Part shown: in pieces, positions 60,372-64,000 of the stretch | How the letters are laid out: every line of letters starts with the position of its first letter | Numbering within the stretch: the stretch's first letter is position 1 | Source of the DNA: Epiperipatus broadwayi | Taxonomy: Eukaryota; Onychophora; Udeonychophora; Euonychophora; Peripatidae | Assembly (NCBI GenBank): GCA_028023455.1 | Contig: JAQFVV010000012.1 | Coordinates: 13,780,364-13,844,363, forward strand | Reading direction: 5' to 3' | Length of the DNA stretch: 64,000 nucleotides | Made by a program: the position numbers and the translations under genes | Notes under the pieces: model-generated | Told to the model about the DNA's origin: nothing | Seen by the model: the letters and a program-made list of their open reading frames with translations, nothing else | Databases searched by the model: none

Positions 60372-61497
60372 TGTTATGACCGCACCATACTAAATCTTAC
60401 GGTCCAGACCCTTATCGGGGAGCTTTATTGTCCCTGATTGAATTCCAATAATGACTCAACACTACTTGGGTTAAATCCAATGCATTTAATAAACTTAATT
60501 CACAATAATTTAATACATTAACTGGCAATAATAATTAGAGTAACTTTACAATATACACATAAGCGTACAAAATAATAACAACGATTGTTCCGAACTATTT
60601 AGTCTTCTCACGGAGGCAAGCTTTCCTCTCTGGAAACTAATGGACAAAGGGTGGTGTCCAGTAGTCAAATGTTTAACCCTTTGTTAACTTTAATTAACGA
60701 GTTATTGTGAGACTTAAATTCTTGTTATCAATGGCAGAAATCTGACTTTCATTCCCTTAATTATTATAAATACATTTTTATTTCGTTATCACTAATTTTA
60801 CTTTTTCACTTTAATTAGAATATAACCTTCATTCTAATTTCATAACTTCTAATTATTTTTTAGTTCTGTTGTGTTTAGTCTGGATTACAGACCCAACTAA
60901 CAGTAAATATTGTAAAATAATATTGAAACAAGTATTATAATTTAATATATTTATTAGGTACAAATATATACAATACAATATACAGTATAAAAATGAATAT
61001 TTATAAGTTGAATCTTGGAGTTTAACGTAACTCTTGTGTTCTGCCTGCCGCTTCCAGCCACACCTTATGGCTTGCCTCACAGGTAAGGTCTATGACTCTT
61101 CCAGCTGTACAAGACAGCTTGCCTCGAGCCGAGTGTGATCTTAGCAGCTTCCGGTCTCTGTGGGACTTGCCTAGCTGCGTAGATCTAAATAGCGTAGTGC
61201 TATCAATGGGAATACTTGCTGCTGTTTAGGTTAGCAGAGTTTCCCTGGGAGAATGCAAAGTGTCTGTTAGGTTCTTCCCTGATTCTCACAAAAGGCTGAC
61301 TATTTATACCCAGATCCCTGACCTTATTGAAAACCTTTGGATTCAGCAAGCATCGTTGCTCATTTGGCCTGTAATAATCATTGGCTATGCTTTTATCTAT
61401 ATATCAGCCTATTGGCCTGTGGCAAACAATGCTTAATCCGATCAAATAAGGCAGCATCTGGAATAGTCTACTTCTGAGAGAAGGGAGGACTATAACA
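60372..61497 (-). repeat. 3' LTR of gypsy #4
   Basis: The 1126-bp LTR starts TGTTATAGTCC at 61497, right after a purine tract, and ends with ATAACA at 60372, giving TGTTAT...ATAACA ends. The flanking 5 bp on the outside is ATTAA; the partner flank is outside the window. A TATAAATA box (61308-61301) marks the promoter. Confidence 0.82.
61301..61308 (-). promoter_or_regulatory. LTR TATA box of gypsy #4
   Basis: TATAAATA on the minus strand about 190 bp into the LTR, with GC-rich sequence on both sides; the expected RNA polymerase II start lies about 30 bp downstream, near 61270. Confidence 0.65.
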
Positions 61498-61510
61498 TCC
61501 CTCCCCCTGG
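61498..61510 (-). promoter_or_regulatory. Polypurine tract of gypsy #4
   Basis: Minus strand CCAGGGGGAGGGA directly before the LTR start TGTTATAG. It confirms orientation and boundary. Confidence 0.85.
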
Positions 61511-61522
61511 CTAAAATTTACC

Positions 61523-62524
61523 CTAGAGAACATAGTCCTGCAGGTATGCTGGAGGACGACTAAAGCGCTTTGGTGCTGGTTCTGTTTTGCTGTTGTCTTC
61601 AGTTTGTTGGTCCTCCTTGCTCGTACTGCATGTCTCTGGAGCTTCATTTCTTGTGGCTGCATCAGTATAATTCAGCCTCAGTTGATCTCGATGGCGATGA
61701 TGTTGACATCCATCTGCTGTTTCCACCAAAATGGTGTGAAGTCCTTTTTGTTGGATGACGACTGCTGGTATCCATTTAACAGATCCGCTATACATTCTGC
61801 ATAGAACATTAGTCCCTATTTGTAGTTTGGTAGTTTTGTCCTTTTCTTGTTTTTTATCATTTGGCTCAGGTATCAGAGCTGACAAGTTGGTTCGCAAAGT
61901 TCTATTACACAGTAGTTCAGCTGGAGTGTTTCCGGTTACAGTACTCGATGTAGAGTGCTGAGATAATAACATTCTGGCAATACGGATGTTCCAGCTTCCT
62001 GTGTCGATCTTTGTGAGCAATTTTTTGGTCTCTTGCACCAATCTCTCAGCCTGGCCATTGCTTTCAGGGTGAAATAGTGGGCTGAAGACTAGTTCAATGC
62101 CATTATTGTCACAAAATTTTTTAAAGGCTACTGCAGTGAATGCTGTGCCATTATCTGAGACTATCATTCTAGGAAGGCCATGTGTAGCAAATAGCCTTCT
62201 AAGAGCTTCTATTGCTGCAGCGGTCTGGAGTGATGGAACTTCCACTACCTCCAGCCACTTATAATATGAATCTACTACTACTAACAGTAGTTTTCCTTTC
62301 CATGGGCCAGCATGGTCCACATGGAGTCTTGTCCAGGGACCTTTGGGCTTAGGCCAGTGAACTGTTTTATCTTTTGCTGGCATGTTTTGATTCATTTTGC
62401 AATGCCAGCAGTGGTGGACTTTAGACTTAATCTCTGTGTCCAAAGCTGGCCACCATACATATGCCCTTGTGAGCATCTTCATCCGGACTATCCCTTGATG
62501 CCCATTATGCAACAGGTCAAGCAC
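61523..62524 (-). pseudogene. Integrase of gypsy #4 (open, but N-terminus separated by a stop)
   Basis: This 333-codon frame covers almost a whole Ty3/gypsy integrase. The zinc-binding N-terminal part is LLHNGHQGIV followed by HHCWHC, which gives His-His-Cys-Cys. The catalytic core shows LHVDHAGPW (Asp 1), IVSDNGTAF (Asp 2) and HPESNGQAERL (Glu), so the D-D-35-E triad is intact. The C-terminal barrel has IGTNVLCRMYSGSVKWIPAVV and the tail ends RPPAYLQDYVL, usual for the family. Upstream, the same frame continues past a TGA near 62532 and a TAG at 62702 into RNase H sequence. The ATG at 62524 is therefore not a true start but the first Met after a nonsense mutation in a polyprotein. The stop lies 13 bp before the purine tract. 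Confidence 0.85.
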
Positions 62525-62701
62525 TTGGGATCATCCAGCTAGGGGGGTCACTACTCTGGATCCCCAGATAATACATCCCTTTTCAATTGAGAGCTCCAGC
62601 CTTCGAGTCCAATAGGCTGGATGCAACTCCTCTGTTTTTTTATTTGGCCATCCCTGCTGGATCCATTTTTTAATTCTTTGGAACCCAGGATCATTTGTGG
62701 T

Positions 62702-63419
62702 CTACTTAGCCACGAATTTACTGTTCAGTGTTGTGTTTGTTCCCAAATCAATCATGTTAACTGACTGATCTGTAGTAATCAGCCTGTCTGCAGATTCTGC
62801 AGGCAAACAACTTAATGCATCAACATGAGGAATCTGTTTTCCTTCAATGTAGTGTAGCATAAAATCATATCCTGATAAGAAGTTGAACCACCTCAACATA
62901 CATGGTGAGGCATGCTAAGGGATTCCTTTTGCAGCTGCTAAGATACCCAATAGGGGTCTATGATCTGTTTGCGGTATGATGATCTACCATAAAGGCAGTC
63001 ATGAAATTTTTTAATGCCATTGATTAAGGCCAGAGCCTCTCTATCAATCTGGGCATAATTTTTTCTGCCTTTGAGAGACACTTTGATGTAAAGGCAATAG
63101 GTGAGAGTGACCCATCACCATTCTTATGGGACAACACTGCATCTGTTCCTACTGGTGACGCATCACATGTCAGTAACAGCACTCTTTCAGGGTCAAAGTG
63201 TGCCAGCACCACTTTCTCAGATATAAGTGTTTTCATTTTTTCAAAAGCATTATCATGATTGCTATCCCACTTCCAGACTGTTTTTTTATCTAGTAGCCTG
63301 TACAGTGGTTCAGCTGCCTCTGTTTTGTGATATAAAAACACCTCATAGTAATTTACAAGTCCTAAAAAGGACTGTAATTCTTTCTTGTTACTTGGTGTTT
63401 TGGCTTTTTTAATTGCCAT
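62702..63419 (-). pseudogene. RNase H region of gypsy #4 (frameshifted)
   Basis: The frame at 63419-63024 contains the RT thumb or connection (KELQSFLGLVNYYEVFL) and the start of RNase H, with LLLTCDASPVGTDAVLSH, which carries the first catalytic Asp. It ends around LIERLWP. Bases 62900-63024 read YGRSSYRK and then similarity in a shifted frame, where the family has Y-G-R then T-D-H. The frame at 62899-62702 resumes with MLRWFNFLSGYDFMLHYIEG and IPHVDALSCLPAE, the end of RNase H. At least one frameshift and one stop break the domain. Confidence 0.8.
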
Positions 63420-63517
63420 AACTTTCTTTTGAGTAGGATGAATGCCACTTGCATCTATTCTAAATCACAGAAACTCCAGTTCTTTGGCTTCGAATATGCA
63501 CTTATCTAACTTTATTC

Positions 63518-64000
63518 TTATGCTTGCTGCTTTGAACTTGTCAATGAGTTTTTTGTGGAACTCCAGAGTAGCTCTGGAATCTGAGCCACCAGTAAGAAAT
63601 CATCAAAGTATGGTAGGGCCCCTGGTATTCCTGAAGCCAGTTGATCCATGACTCTCTGGAATATTGCTGGGGCGACTGATATACCAAAAGGTAACAGGTT
63701 CATTTTAAATAAGCCTTTATGAGTTATTATTGACAATACTCTTGCTGCCTGATCATCAACCGGTAGCTGCAAATATGCATGTTTCAAATCAATTTTAGTA
63801 AAAACCCTTCCACCTGACAGTGTGGATAGGATTTGCTTAACTGATGGTGGTGGATAATTATTCAATGCTAGTGCTTTGTTAATTGTGAATTGATAATCTC
63901 CACATATCCGCACATCACCATTTTCTTTGATGATTGGGACTATTGGGGTGGCTCATTCTGAGTATGATATAGGCTCTATTATCCCTTCTGCCTACCACCT
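63518..64000 (-). pseudogene. Reverse transcriptase of gypsy #4, partial at window edge
   Basis: The frame at 63913-63518 includes MRICGDYQFTINKAL, then FTKIDLKHAYLQLP (first catalytic Asp), LLPFGISVAPAIFQRVMDQL and LPYFDDFLLVA (the F-x-D-D box region, both Asp present). These are classic Ty3/gypsy RT motifs in correct order. Similarity continues upstream to the edge, where 63914-64000 reads as the preceding part of the fingers (IEPISYSE), with a stop at 63951-63953. A shift near 63518-63420 separates RT from the connection domain. Gag, protease and the 5' LTR would lie beyond position 64000. Confidence 0.82.

Noticed and set aside
1-64000. CRISPR arrays, bacterial operons, phage or toxin systems.
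   Set aside because: No regularly spaced short repeats, no bacterial-type gene packing; introns, SINEs and LTR elements show a eukaryotic nuclear genome.

Overview
Kind of organism: an AT-rich animal genome (roughly 70-75% A+T by eye) with very large introns packed with transposable elements. Animal origin is suggested by a spliced ankyrin-repeat gene resembling the ANKRD26/POTE family, Ty3/gypsy elements with Mag-like gag and a tRNA-Ser-type primer site, Penelope-like elements, hAT elements and a tRNA-derived SINE. TTAGGG-type telomeric repeats are also present inside a transposon. The sequence does not let me name the phylum. Nothing bacterial is visible: no operons, no CRISPR array, no intact structural RNA gene. 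|| Host genes: the main host gene lies on the minus strand. Exon 1 (59544-59297, with start codon) and exon 2 (29671-29557) encode the first 121 residues of an ankyrin-repeat protein. The splice sites are canonical and the phases agree across a 29,625-bp intron. Later exons were not found and probably lie beyond position 1, so almost the whole window is intron 1 and intron 2 of this gene. One short GC-richer ORF (9558-9304, minus, 84 codons) looks protein-like but is unrecognised. A hydrophobic 111-codon ORF (35940-35605, minus) is doubtful. || Layout: 1-1190 Penelope-like fragment; 2726-7970 internally deleted Mag-like gypsy element (#1) with a SINE and a TIR transposon inside its 3' LTR, flanked by ~99-bp direct repeats, one of them split by a foldback element; 9304-9558 small ORF; 13334-19890 second gypsy element (#2, plus strand) split by a 2.1-kb solo-LTR-like insertion; 25270-29288 foldback copies, then a TIR transposon with a second copy nested inside it; 29557-29671 ankyrin exon 2; 30990-32800 hAT transposase fossil; 33335-35045, 40670-41100 and 43590-44075 copies of a tRNA-like composite repeat, the first split by a hAT MITE; 36484-38566 second copy of the 2.1-kb LTR; 39124-39451 and 56105-56330 TA-flanked palindromic MITEs; 48893-49171 Penelope endonuclease tail; about 49340-55500 third gypsy element (#3, minus) split by two TIR transposons; 55490-55790 and 57986-58903 foldback elements; 59297-59544 ankyrin exon 1; 60372-64000 3' LTR and pol of a fourth, younger gypsy element (#4, minus) running off the window. 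|| How it fits together: the window is mainly a record of nested insertions in two long introns. The insertion order can be read from target-site duplications: 15 bp for the SINE, 8 bp for the hAT MITE and for three GGT-ended TIR elements, 4 bp for the two solo LTRs, and TA for the palindromic MITEs. No element appears to be intact and autonomous within the window.
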